This document shows, piece after piece, positions 7,706 through 16,730 of a DNA stretch of 64,000 bases. Source of the stretch: Chryseobacterium camelliae (GTDB taxonomy: Bacteria > Bacteroidota > Bacteroidia > Flavobacteriales > Weeksellaceae); assembly GCF_002770595.1 (NCBI RefSeq), contig NZ_CP022986.1:1922001-1986000 (forward strand). The letters are read 5' to 3'. Within the stretch, counting starts at the first letter, position 1. Each line of letters opens with the position of its first letter. The translations under genes were made by a program, and so were the position numbers. The notes beneath the pieces were generated by a model that saw only the letters and a list, made by a program, of their open reading frames with translations, ran no database searches and was not told where the DNA came from.

Positions 7706-9658
7706 TTATTTCTTAATTAAATTCCCTGCTTTCTGTCCGTTTACGGTAACGATATATATTCCGGGAAGCATATTACCCGGAAGCTGGATTTCCAGCCTGT
7801 TCATACCATCCGTTGTTTTAACCTTTTCGGAAATTTCCCTTTTTCCTGTTAAGCTCATCAGTTCAACTATGCCACTTCCTTCCTTACCTTCAAATGACAC
7901 GGTAAATCTATCCGTGGCAGGATTTGGGCTTATAGTGTAAAGCAGCGCATCCGGAGCTGCCATTTTTCCGGCAGCTGAGGTTCCGCCGCCTACACCTACG
8001 GCATTCCAGGCATTGGTAACCTGGGTAACTTCAGTCCCTCCTGCGCCATAGAGATCGGCTGCTGCCTGAAGAGAATAGGTTCTGGCATTCATATATGTGG
8101 AAGAAGAAGTAAGATAGGTGGTCAGCGTCCGGTACGCTATAGCAGCCGCTTTGTCCAGTCCGATTCCCGTAACATTGTAGGCAAACCCTTTATCATTTGT
8201 TCCGCTTCCTCCGGTTACCAATAAATAATACCAGAAATTAAGTACCCCGGAATTGGTATGAACCCCACAGTAATCATTCGATTGGGTAGGATTTGAGCAC
8301 CCTGACGTAGTTGTCGCTTTCCAATATTTCCCAAGGTAAGTATCGGGTTGGCCGTATGCATTTGGATCAGCCATATCCCGTATCACATAACTGAAATCTT
8401 CTCCCAGTTTCCAACTCGCCTGCGTGGGTCTTGCCCAAAGCTCTATTGAATTCCCGAAAATATCCGAGAAACCTTCATTCAATGCTCCGGATTCTCTCTG
8501 GTATGCCAGGTTGGCTGTTTTGGAAGTCATTCCGTGAGCGATTTCATGGCCACAAACATCCAGAGCCGTCAACGGTTTTCCGCCGTTTGTAGAAGAACTT
8601 CCGTCACCATATGTCATTCTGGAACCATCCCAGAATGCATTAAAATAATTGGTAGAATAATGTACATAGGACTTTATAGCAAAATGATTGTTATCGATAC
8701 TTTTCCTTCCGAATTTCGTGTATAGGTAGTCCACGGTCATTTCTGCCCCCCAATGTGCATCAGTAGCATACTGATCCTTATTACTGTTGACGTTATTCCA
8801 GCTGTTGTCCGTGTCCGTGAAGTCTACTGCAGAAGAATAGTTGGTTCCTCTTTTCAAATCAAAAGTCTGTACTGCTGTCCCCCCGTTTCTTCCGGTTTCT
8901 CTTAAACGGTAGCTTCCGTTGTAAGAATCGGTCATGATGCTTCTGGTTCCGCTATACGCCGTGACAGCCGTTCCCGGAGTATTTACGTCATGGATGATCG
9001 CATCAATGCCTAATATTTTTCCATCTTTTGCATCTACAAAAACATATTGCCGGCTTACTGGCTTTTCAGCATAAATGTCAAATTTATAAGCCAGCCTCAG
9101 ATCATTCATTTTCTCATCGGCAGGATCTGAATAGTAAACGATTTCCCCTTTTGGAGCAAAGCTTGCATTTGTATCATCCGATTCTCTCCTGATGAAATCT
9201 TCTTCTTCCTTATTCTGCCATTTGTAGGATTCGGCACCTACAAAGGCCAGAGCATTCTGCAAAGCGATGCTTTCGGAAATTTTAGCACTTTTCTCCAGGT
9301 TTTTGGGCATCTTAACAATCCATTTTCCGGATTCTCCCACAATTTTGCCATCTTTGGTCTGTACAGCCATCATTCCGTATTCTACAGGAATATCATTAAG
9401 GGTCTGCTGGAACCGGTGGGTTTCATATCCCAGCTGGTCTTTTTCAAATCCCAGCTTCCGGCCCTGAGCTGCAGTAAGCCTCTGAGAAGATTCATCAAAT
9501 AGTACAGGATTTCCCTGGAAAGCGGGCCGGTCTTTTTCAAACCGCATAAATTCCGCATGAAGGCCATCTTTAGAAGGAACCAGTTTTGACGGAATAGTCT
9601 GAGCAAAAACAAATGAAGATACTGCAACACTTGACGCTAAAATAAATTTAATTCTCAT
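7706..9658 (-). CDS. Secreted M4 (thermolysin-like) metalloprotease with T9SS sorting domain
   Basis: The ATG at 9658 gives a clean signal peptide (MRIKFILASSVAVSSFVFAQ), so the longer frame from 9700 is not used. The 650-residue precursor has an FTP/PepSY-like propeptide (about 30-215), then the M4 catalytic domain with His371-Glu-x-x-His375 (CGHEIAHGMTS) and the third zinc ligand Glu395 in NEGFSD. The C-terminal 80 residues start with ISPNPATDRF and end GIYIVTVNGQKAGNLIKK, a type A sorting tail of the type IX secretion system. The protein is therefore expected to be exported by Sec, carried across the outer membrane by the T9SS and released or anchored, degrading external protein. Single gene with 404 AT-rich bases upstream. 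Confidence 0.92.
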   Translation of the reverse strand: MRIKFILASSVAVSSFVFAQTIPSKLVPSKDGLHAEFMRFEKDRPAFQGNPVLFDESSQRLTAAQGRKLGFEKDQLGYETHRFQQTLNDIPVEYGMMAVQTKDGKIVGESGKWIVKMPKNLEKSAKISESIALQNALAFVGAESYKWQNKEEEDFIRRESDDTNASFAPKGEIVYYSDPADEKMNDLRLAYKFDIYAEKPVSRQYVFVDAKDGKILGIDAIIHDVNTPGTAVTAYSGTRSIMTDSYNGSYRLRETGRNGGTAVQTFDLKRGTNYSSAVDFTDTDNSWNNVNSNKDQYATDAHWGAEMTVDYLYTKFGRKSIDNNHFAIKSYVHYSTNYFNAFWDGSRMTYGDGSSSTNGGKPLTALDVCGHEIAHGMTSKTANLAYQRESGALNEGFSDIFGNSIELWARPTQASWKLGEDFSYVIRDMADPNAYGQPDTYLGKYWKATTTSGCSNPTQSNDYCGVHTNSGVLNFWYYLLVTGGSGTNDKGFAYNVTGIGLDKAAAIAYRTLTTYLTSSSTYMNARTYSLQAAADLYGAGGTEVTQVTNAWNAVGVGGGTSAAGKMAAPDALLYTISPNPATDRFTVSFEGKEGSGIVELMSLTGKREISEKVKTTDGMNRLEIQLPGNMLPGIYIVTVNGQKAGNLIKK

Positions 9659-9700
9659 AATAGTTGATTTAGTTTTAAAATTAATTAACAAAATAGTCAA

Positions 9701-10104
9701 ACTAAATTAGCAATATAATTATTAAAAAATCAAACAATTACACAAATAAATAAAAATATGATAATTATAACATTCCGTTTAAATGTATTTTAAAAATAAA
9801 AAATGATATGATTATTATTTTTACATTAAAATATTAGACATAAAATATCTTTTTTAACATATTAATTTTTCGATATGCTTTGCATTATGATTCAGAATTA
9901 TTCTCAAATATAAATTGACAAATATTTTTCAGATACTTTTTTTGATAAAATCAGTAATAACCCCATTATTTTTCACTATTTAGATTGAAATAAACATCAA
10001 TTCCTAAAAACAACCCCATAATTTTAGACTAAAATTTTAAAAATTAAATATTTTTCCTACCTTTACCCCATCAAACTACATAGTCTATCATAAAATATCA
10101 GGAA
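9701..10104. other. AT-rich intergenic region, no gene seen
   Basis: About 400 very AT-rich bases between the divergent protease and toxin-antitoxin genes. Stops are frequent in all frames. It must hold both promoters, but no clear TTG/TAnnTTTG pair or hairpin stood out. Confidence 0.5.
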
Positions 10105-10335
10105 ATGATGAATGCAACTGCTGAAATACTCAAAAAGAAAATTGAAAGTTTCCATCCTGACCTATTGGAGACCCTAGCTAAAGTAGTGGAAAAGCTTGAA
10201 AACAGAAACCGGCCGACCATTCTGCCTTTTCACCGGGATGAAATTTTATACAGGATTCAATTCCATAATGAGCATCCTCATACTAAGCTGGATTTTTACG
10301 AAAATATTTCTGAACTTGAAAAGCTGTATGCCTGA
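10105..10335 (+). CDS. Probable antitoxin of a RelE/ParE-type module
   Basis: A 76-residue protein (MMNATAEILKKKIESF...) lying immediately upstream of a RelE/ParE-like gene: its stop TGA at 10333-10335 is followed at once by the toxin ATG. The N-terminal 35 residues look helical, followed by a less ordered, acidic and aromatic tail, a common layout in antitoxins where the tail wraps the toxin. It contains a segment LPFHRDEILYRIQFHNEHP which resembles the addiction-module component family seen in Bacteroidota. Assignment rests mostly on the gene order. A second in-frame ATG at 10108 could also be the start. Confidence 0.68.
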   Translation: MMNATAEILKKKIESFHPDLLETLAKVVEKLENRNRPTILPFHRDEILYRIQFHNEHPHTKLDFYENISELEKLYA

Positions 10336-10596
10336 ATGAAAGTACTGCTTTCTTCCATTGCAAAAAATGACATAAGACTCCTTATGCGGGTTTTTAATGC
10401 GGAAAATAAACATCAGGGATCAGATTTTCTGGAGGAATTGAAAGAGTCGATCAGCTGCCTTGTTCAGAATGCGGCCAGTCATATCCAGGATTATCAGGAA
10501 ATTTCCACGGTCAGCATGCAAAGATTTCCGGTAACAATCCATTACCTTGTGGAGGATGAAAACCACATGCTGATAACCGCTGTCTTTAAAACATAG
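10336..10596 (+). CDS. RelE/ParE-family toxin
   Basis: An 86-residue protein of the RelE/ParE superfamily. Typical features are the N-terminal beta strand (KVLLSSIAKNDIR), a helical pair with NxxxQGxxFLEELKESISCLVQNAA, and the C-terminal beta strands MQRFPVTIHYLVEDENHMLITAVFKT, where ParE/RelE proteins carry the RFPY-V-Y-x-v motif. Members inhibit gyrase (ParE) or cleave mRNA on the ribosome (RelE). The catalytic set of RelE is not obvious, so ParE-like action is more likely, but this is inference. Translationally coupled to the upstream antitoxin with zero spacing. Confidence 0.8.
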   Translation: MKVLLSSIAKNDIRLLMRVFNAENKHQGSDFLEELKESISCLVQNAASHIQDYQEISTVSMQRFPVTIHYLVEDENHMLITAVFKT

Positions 10597-10721
10597 AGCT
10601 TGGAGAACCTACACTTCCTTAGCCGGATCAGAATACTAATTTCAATTCGAGGCATCAGACATCAGTCAAGCTTAGTTAAACTCCGCACCCTCAGACACTT
10701 TACTCTAAAACCCCTAACAAC

Positions 10722-11933
10722 CTACCTCACCGGCGTCCTGAACTCTCCATACCCCATCAGGCCGTCATAGTTCCTGCCGAAAGGAGTGTAATATAAAAAT
10801 GCCTGGTAAAGATTCTCCGTCTGCCAGAAATTACCGTTTACTTCTCCAAAGTTCAAAGGTCCGTTTGCTTCTTTGGTAGCCAGTATATAATTATAGAAAC
10901 CTTGTTTAAGATATATCCTGGCAACATATTTTTTAGTCGCGGCATCATACTGCATCATATTTTCTTTGCCGGGCTTAAAATTATTGAACCCACCCAGTAC
11001 ATAAATTTCTTTATCTACAGGATCTGAATCCAGGGAAAAATATACCCACGCATAATCTGCTTCCCGCTCGGCATTCCTCTCAATCCCGAGATCATTCCTC
11101 CTGTAATACCAGGCTCCGTTTACATCAGGCTGATACTGGTAGTTCAGCGGAAATGCCCATACCGGATGAAGGTAAGTCTGATTGACACCGTCTTTAATTT
11201 CTGTAGCACGGACCATATCCGCTGCCATGTCTATATTTTTATTATCGAAATAATAGAATTCATTATTCCCCGGGAAAACAAGGTTCATCTGCTGGAAGAG
11301 CAGCTTATTCCCTAACGTTGAACTGGGCCTCAGGTTTCCGATCATCATATTCGGATTGTTGTTCTGCATGACATTCAGACTTATGGAATTCACATTGGAA
11401 TTCAGGTCTCCACCCTGCGATACAGCCTGTACTTCTACCCTCTGGTTGACATCCGGATTTCTGGCATCTGCAATACGCGAAACATTGACCCCTAATACTG
11501 CATTGTTTTCAACTACATAGAACCTCCTTGTGAATAATGGCCTGTCGGCAGAATCCTTATAGACCACCAGCTCAAAATTCCCTGAAATCTTAGGCTGCAT
11601 TTTATCATTGGGCATGGTAAGCGTATAATGCGTATAAGACTGCAGAGTGTTGAAGGAATACTGGAACTTATCCAGGAGCCCGTTTAAGCTCCCGTTAGCA
11701 AATTCTGTAAAGAAAAGATTATCTTCATTCCAGTTGCGGTCATAATGTTTAAGCGTATACCGGTAAATTTCACTGGCATTGGTAAGATCATCGAAGCTCA
11801 GCACCAATTGCTGTCCGAGTTTTACAACCGGGGTTTCATCATTCGTCTGCGGATTGAAAAGCTGTATGCTCTGAATATTCTGCCCGAAGACCAGTCCGCC
11901 GAAAGAAAGTAAAAGTAATCGCAAAGTTTTCAT
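10722..11933 (-). CDS. T9SS plug-type protein (DUF5103)
   Basis: A 403-residue exported protein with a signal peptide (MKTLRLLLLSFGGLVFGQ). It matches the DUF5103 family: an N-terminal Ig-like region containing the typical QLVLSFDDL and YRYTLKHYDRNWNEDNLFFTEF segments, a linker with TRRFYVVEN, and a C-terminal domain with the AREADYAWVYFSLDS-like region, GGFNNFKPGKENMMQYD, and a close GRNYDGLMGYGEFRT. Structural work on the Flavobacterium johnsoniae SprA translocon found a DUF5103 protein as the periplasmic plug of the channel, from which the family's name derives. It fits the two T9SS-tailed proteins encoded in this window. Single gene, convergent with the toxin. Confidence 0.82.
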   Translation of the reverse strand: MKTLRLLLLSFGGLVFGQNIQSIQLFNPQTNDETPVVKLGQQLVLSFDDLTNASEIYRYTLKHYDRNWNEDNLFFTEFANGSLNGLLDKFQYSFNTLQSYTHYTLTMPNDKMQPKISGNFELVVYKDSADRPLFTRRFYVVENNAVLGVNVSRIADARNPDVNQRVEVQAVSQGGDLNSNVNSISLNVMQNNNPNMMIGNLRPSSTLGNKLLFQQMNLVFPGNNEFYYFDNKNIDMAADMVRATEIKDGVNQTYLHPVWAFPLNYQYQPDVNGAWYYRRNDLGIERNAEREADYAWVYFSLDSDPVDKEIYVLGGFNNFKPGKENMMQYDAATKKYVARIYLKQGFYNYILATKEANGPLNFGEVNGNFWQTENLYQAFLYYTPFGRNYDGLMGYGEFRTPVR

Positions 11934-12001
11934 TATGACGAAGATAACGAAAAATCGGCATTTCCTTAATAATATCGTATTTTTATCAAAAATTTTAGAT
12001 C

Positions 12002-12640
12002 ATGTTTCAGATTCAGGGCTTCGTATTTAATTTCGCAAGTGAAAACACCTATATCCTTTATAATGAACAGCAGAATGCATGGCTGATTGATCCGGGCAAC
12101 AGCAACGAACAGGAAACCAGAGCCATAGAGAATTTCATCAGTGAAAAAGGATTAAAGATCCGGAAAATTCTGCTAACCCACGCTCACATTGACCATGTAA
12201 TGGGACTGCAATGGGCTTTTGACACGTTCAAAGTTCCCGTGGTCATACATCAGGAAGATAAGGAAGTGCTTGACATGTTCCAGATCAGCGGGATGAGGTT
12301 CGGGATGAGTCTTAATCACATCCAAACAGATCTTGAATACATTAACGAAGGCGATGAACTTGACCTCGATGGTGAAACATTTGCTGTTTACCATGTTCCC
12401 GGCCATTCGCCCGGAAGTATCGTTTACCACCATAAAAATCAGAAATTCATGATTTCCGGTGATGTTCTTTTTGAAGGCAGCATCGGAAGGACTGACCTGT
12501 ATAAAGGAAATTATGAACAACTGATCAGCGGGATCAAAAACAAACTTTTCATCCTCGATGATGAAACGCAGGTGTTCTCAGGACACGGAAATCCCACGAC
12601 CATCGGTTTTGAAAAGCAGCACAATCCGTTTTTAAAATAA
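12002..12640 (+). CDS. MBL-fold hydrolase (glyoxalase II-like)
   Basis: A 212-residue metallo-beta-lactamase-fold hydrolase. The dinuclear metal motif is LTHAHIDHVMG (about residues 58-68), with further ligands in VPGHSPGSIVYH (about 135), the bridging Asp in MISGDVLFEGSIGRTD (about 152) and the last His in FSGHGNPTTIG near the C-terminus. Length and motif spacing fit the glyoxalase II-like YcbL branch without the C-terminal helical domain of full glyoxalase II, so a small thioester or sulphur metabolite is the likely substrate. It is divergent from the plug gene and followed by a perfect palindromic terminator. Confidence 0.88.
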   Translation: MFQIQGFVFNFASENTYILYNEQQNAWLIDPGNSNEQETRAIENFISEKGLKIRKILLTHAHIDHVMGLQWAFDTFKVPVVIHQEDKEVLDMFQISGMRFGMSLNHIQTDLEYINEGDELDLDGETFAVYHVPGHSPGSIVYHHKNQKFMISGDVLFEGSIGRTDLYKGNYEQLISGIKNKLFILDDETQVFSGHGNPTTIGFEKQHNPFLK

Positions 12641-12723
12641 TATAAACGCCGTGAGATAAAACACCAGGTTTATCATATACATAGTCATCAAAACGCTGTA
12701 TAGCCTAACCCATCGCGATCGAC

Positions 12724-12765
12724 ATAAAACGAAACCGCCGGAAATTTCCGGCGGTTTCGTTTTAT
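12724..12765. terminator. 42-base perfect palindromic terminator
   Basis: The two 21-base halves (beginning ATAAAACGAAACCGCCGG) are exact reverse complements with no unpaired loop base. A/T runs flank a GC-rich core, so it can end transcription of both the MBL hydrolase gene and the convergent TonB receptor gene. Confidence 0.85.
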
Positions 12766-12778
12766 AAATTATTTTATT

Positions 12779-15223
12779 TTAGAAATCCAAAGTAATGGAA
12801 GCTCTTACCGCAGCCCCCATAATCGGCCTGGCCATGCGTATATCTCCTGCTCCGGTTAACGGCGATCTCGGATCGCCTTCTGTAATCCCGATTGTGTTGA
12901 AGATATTGGTTCCGTCCACCGCAAAGCGGATCTTACCTAACCGATAGGATGTTCCCGCCCCTACTTCAGTAAAAGAAGGAAGCGTATTTTTATCCGAGTT
13001 GGCTTCATCCTGGAAGCGTTTTCCGTAATAATTCATACTTACATAGGCCCTCCAGGATTTGGTAATATTCACAGCAGGAGCAATATTGAAATAGAACTTC
13101 GGCATTCTCCGCACTGTATTCCCGTCATAATTAAAGGCCGTTCCATCTGCATTTTTTCCTGTAAAATGTTTGTATTTAGGATTCTGAACAGTCCCGTTGA
13201 ATGTTACTTCAAGTACATTATTGAACAACCTTGCATACCCTTCCAGCTCCACTCCTATATTGGTGGTATTGGCAAATTTATTTTCAGACGTCCCGTCCGA
13301 GAATACATCGGTAAATGATAAATTCTTGAGGGTAGAATAAAATGGAATCACAGCAACATCAAAAGTCCTGGAATAATATTTATATCCTACTTCCACCTGA
13401 TTGGTCGTAACCGGTTTGATTGCAGATAAGCTGTTCATATTGTTATAGTAAGCTTCTTCATTCGGAGACCTGAATCCGTTTGAAAATCTTGCATAAACGG
13501 CATTTTCCGTATTGATTTTATAGTTCAGCGCCGTAGTAAAGGAAACCTTGTTCACATCGTAATTCCAGTAGGTATATTTATTTCCTAATACGGACATATT
13601 ATCATCCGCTGTGGTAGTAGCAAAGCTATGCGTCCCGTCGGTAGTCAGGCCGGAGTTATTCAGGTTACCCGTTGTTGTATTGACACCATAGCCTTTATAA
13701 AAATCGCGGCTGTAGCGGATTCCTCCATTAAAACTTAAATCTTCGGTGATGTTATAGTCCAGATTCAGGTACAGGTCATTCAGGCTTCCCTGTATCTGGG
13801 AATCCCTGAGCAGGAATGACATATTGGCTACGCCGTTGTAGGTTTTGGAATATCCTGTACTGTTCGGATTTAATGAGGTATCGACGAGATTCAGGAGTTC
13901 AGGCCTGTCGGAAGCTGTAGTTAAGATGTTGCTCCAGTTCCAGTATTGGTGAGATCTCCAGTTTGACTTGTAGAAACCTGCCGTCACGTTTCCCTGGTCA
14001 AATTTGTAGTTAAACTGTACATCGTTCACAAAATTATTCATCTGCTTGTCTATGGCCCAGAATCCCAGTTTCTGCACATAGGTCGGGTTTACAACCGTAC
14101 CGTTGCTCACCAGGGAATACTGAAAGGTATTTCCGCTGATCCCATTCGCCAGTGCATAATCAGCGGCACCCTGCGGCCCGCCTGCCGGGAAAATCCCGGT
14201 GTAATTCATATTGATATTGGTATACCTCGTTTTATTGATGACAGAGAAATTATTGCCGATATCATATTTAAATTCCGCTCCCAGAACATCCACTTTCGGA
14301 TGGATCCCGTCTTCCAGGTTCCTGCTGAAAAAGCCGCCCCCTGCCTGAGGTATGTTCAGCTGGCTGATATTCCTGTAGCTGTAGGTTCCATAATTGGCAT
14401 CAAAACCAGGAAACTCTTTCAGGTCATTCCCATTCTGCGTCAGAGGAATCGGAAGGAAGAATGTATTCCGGTCATCCAGTTTTTTATAGTAGATCTTCAC
14501 ATATCCTTTATCGAAAACATATTTCAGGTTCATCCTGATCTGGCCTCCGTTATTGGCCTTAAACCCTGTTTTCCGGATCCCGTCATCGGTCCTGTAAAAA
14601 CCTCCGACATTAAAGAATAACCTGTCTTTTACCAAGGCTCCGCCCACATTAATATCCGTACGCATCAGCCCATAGGTGCTGGTTTCCAGCTTTGCAGTTC
14701 CCCTGAAGTCGTTGCTGCCCTCCTTCGTAATGAAATTGATCAGTCCACCCGGAGAATTATTGGCAAAAATAGATCCCGAACCTCCTCTTAAAGCCTCCAG
14801 CCTGCTCACTGAATTATCCACCCGGAAAAAGTTATCGGCATTGGCAAACTGTAAAGCGCCGTCTTCAAAAACCGGAAGCCCGTCTTCCTGTACCTGTACA
14901 AATTCATAGGCCCCGGCAGAAGGGATCCCCCTTGCGAAAAGGTTATTTCCTACTTCCCCTCCTGAAGTCTCCACAGCAAAACCAGGAACCCTTTGCAGCA
15001 GGGCAGCCGCACTGATCGGATTTTGCTTCTGGATTTCCTTTGCCGTAAAAGTAGAAATCGCCGTACTGGATTCTATTTTCTTTTTGGGATTTGAATTTCC
15101 CGTAATCACCACCTGTTCAATGGATGCGGATCTTGTGGAGTCTTTCGGAACTTCCTGCGCATAAGCATTATTAAAATAAAGCGTAGCCGTTCCTGCAAGC
15201 AAGAGGATTGATTTTTTTCTCAT
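12779..15223 (-). CDS. TonB-dependent outer membrane receptor, probable trehalose/sugar uptake
   Basis: The ATG at 15223 starts a signal peptide (MRKKSILLLAGTATLYF...AYAQ); the longer frame from 15289 would overlap the trehalase gene. The 814-residue protein has a plug domain (about 45-170: EQVVITGNS, LLQRVPGFAVET, LEALRGGSGSIFANNSPGGLINFITK) and a 22-strand barrel ending RASITLDF with the terminal Phe. It has no N-terminal CarboxypepD_reg domain and no SusD partner, so it is not of the SusC type. It is the last gene of an operon with an MFS transporter and trehalase, starting 26 bases after the trehalase stop, which suggests it brings trehalose or a trehalose-containing molecule through the outer membrane. 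Confidence 0.88.
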   Translation of the reverse strand: MRKKSILLLAGTATLYFNNAYAQEVPKDSTRSASIEQVVITGNSNPKKKIESSTAISTFTAKEIQKQNPISAAALLQRVPGFAVETSGGEVGNNLFARGIPSAGAYEFVQVQEDGLPVFEDGALQFANADNFFRVDNSVSRLEALRGGSGSIFANNSPGGLINFITKEGSNDFRGTAKLETSTYGLMRTDINVGGALVKDRLFFNVGGFYRTDDGIRKTGFKANNGGQIRMNLKYVFDKGYVKIYYKKLDDRNTFFLPIPLTQNGNDLKEFPGFDANYGTYSYRNISQLNIPQAGGGFFSRNLEDGIHPKVDVLGAEFKYDIGNNFSVINKTRYTNINMNYTGIFPAGGPQGAADYALANGISGNTFQYSLVSNGTVVNPTYVQKLGFWAIDKQMNNFVNDVQFNYKFDQGNVTAGFYKSNWRSHQYWNWSNILTTASDRPELLNLVDTSLNPNSTGYSKTYNGVANMSFLLRDSQIQGSLNDLYLNLDYNITEDLSFNGGIRYSRDFYKGYGVNTTTGNLNNSGLTTDGTHSFATTTADDNMSVLGNKYTYWNYDVNKVSFTTALNYKINTENAVYARFSNGFRSPNEEAYYNNMNSLSAIKPVTTNQVEVGYKYYSRTFDVAVIPFYSTLKNLSFTDVFSDGTSENKFANTTNIGVELEGYARLFNNVLEVTFNGTVQNPKYKHFTGKNADGTAFNYDGNTVRRMPKFYFNIAPAVNITKSWRAYVSMNYYGKRFQDEANSDKNTLPSFTEVGAGTSYRLGKIRFAVDGTNIFNTIGITEGDPRSPLTGAGDIRMARPIMGAAVRASITLDF

Positions 15224-15249
15224 AGCTATATTATTTGGTTGATTCTTGA

Positions 15250-16728
15250 TTAACTGTTTTTTAATTTGAGGTATACGCCGTTGGTCCATCCAAAACCGTC
15301 CTGGTTAGGATATTCCCCTCCTCCGGCAATGCTTTCCGTATCCAGGGCATTGTACTTTTCCATTAGTTTCCCCGTATTCCGGTAAATCCTTTCTACATTT
15401 CCACACCAGTGATCCCTGATTTGTTCAGCCAGTTCGTGAAACCCGTAGTTCTTCATCGATTTAAAGCCCAGCCACTGATACGGTGCCCAGGCATTCGGAA
15501 GATCCCACTGCTGTCCGCTGTTTTTGGTAGTCGTTACCAGCCCGCCTGGGTAAAGGAATTCCTGACTGATCTTTTCTGCAACCAATTTCGCCTGTTCCGC
15601 ATCGGCCAGCCCAAGAAATAAAGGATAAAGCATAGCAATGTGAACCGATGAGGTTACCGCATTTTTTTCCGTGTGATAATCTTTATAAGTCCCGGAATCC
15701 GTGTCCCAGAAATAGGTATTGATCAGTTTTCTACGTAAAGCAGCCTTTTCATTGAATTGTTCTTCTTTTTCAGTCAATTGCTGAAGTGCTGAAGATTTGG
15801 CCAGCGTTTTTTCCAGGTGCCATAAAAGACAGTTCAGGTCTATTTCTGCCAGATTCAGTGTTTCAATCGTTTGAATATGTTCCCTGTCAGCAAACCACCG
15901 GCTGGAAAAGTCCCAGCCTGACTCACAGGCACTCCTGATATTCCTGTAGAATTCCGTCCCCGCATTTTCACTGTCCCTTATATCAATCAGATAACTTTCA
16001 GGACGCGGTTCGTTTTCCGCATCATAATACCTGTTGAGGATATCGCCTGAATCCGTTTTCACCACCCGCTTTATCGCTGAGCCATTTTCCAGCTGTGCTT
16101 CACCGTTCATCCAGAAGGCATATTCTTTTTCCAGCGTCCCGTAATATGTACTATATATGGATTCATCACCCATGGTTTCAAAAAGCAGATCCAGCATCAG
16201 CGAAAAATAAGGCGGCTGAGAGCGGGTCAGGAAATGCGTCCTGCTTCCGTTCGGCACAAAACCGTAGGTATGAATCAGGTAAGCACAGTTTTCAATAATA
16301 TGCTCCATCATTTCTACCCGTCCCGAAACCTGCAGGCCGAGCATTATGAAATAGCTGTCCCAGTAAAAAAACTCATTAAAGCGTCCTCCGGGAACAATAT
16401 AAGGTTTGGGAAGCCTGAGTAAAGTCCCTTTTTCTTCATACGAGGTTCTGGTGAGTTCATCCCAGAGCCTTTCGATATGATCTTCAATAAGCAGATGATC
16501 CTCTTTCTGAAGGGAAACTTTTGCTCCAAGGAATTCAAAGTTTGAAAGGACAAATTTTTTCAGGTCAAAATCTTTCAGCTGCTTTTCCGTCCGGTATTTC
16601 TCATTGATTTCGGTAACCGGAAACAACGGAACGGCATCGGTCATCATTTTCTGGTCTTCAAAAATCTCAGATCTCTGAACATCATCAAAAAGGTCTTGAA
16701 TTTCGTGTATATAGAGCGGTTGATTCAT
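15250..16728 (-). CDS. treF: Trehalase, cytoplasmic (GH37)
   Basis: Hydrolyses trehalose to two glucose by inversion. The 492-residue protein carries both GH37 signatures: PGGRFNEFFYWDSYF near residue 112-126 and QQWDLPNAWAPYQW near 400-413, the catalytic Asp near SGWDFSSRWF (about 275) and the C-terminal GGGGEYPNQDGFGWTNG-like segment (GGGEYPNQDGFGWTNGV). There is no signal peptide, so the enzyme is expected to be cytoplasmic and to depend on the upstream transporter. Two bases separate its start from the MFS stop, which indicates tight translational coupling. The gene symbol reflects the cytoplasmic type and is by similarity. Confidence 0.9.
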   Translation of the reverse strand: MNQPLYIHEIQDLFDDVQRSEIFEDQKMMTDAVPLFPVTEINEKYRTEKQLKDFDLKKFVLSNFEFLGAKVSLQKEDHLLIEDHIERLWDELTRTSYEEKGTLLRLPKPYIVPGGRFNEFFYWDSYFIMLGLQVSGRVEMMEHIIENCAYLIHTYGFVPNGSRTHFLTRSQPPYFSLMLDLLFETMGDESIYSTYYGTLEKEYAFWMNGEAQLENGSAIKRVVKTDSGDILNRYYDAENEPRPESYLIDIRDSENAGTEFYRNIRSACESGWDFSSRWFADREHIQTIETLNLAEIDLNCLLWHLEKTLAKSSALQQLTEKEEQFNEKAALRRKLINTYFWDTDSGTYKDYHTEKNAVTSSVHIAMLYPLFLGLADAEQAKLVAEKISQEFLYPGGLVTTTKNSGQQWDLPNAWAPYQWLGFKSMKNYGFHELAEQIRDHWCGNVERIYRNTGKLMEKYNALDTESIAGGGEYPNQDGFGWTNGVYLKLKNS

Positions 16729-16730
16729 TG

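Noticed and set aside
15224..15289. N-terminal extension of the TonB receptor
   Set aside because: It overlaps the trehalase 3' end and precedes an obvious signal peptide at 15223.
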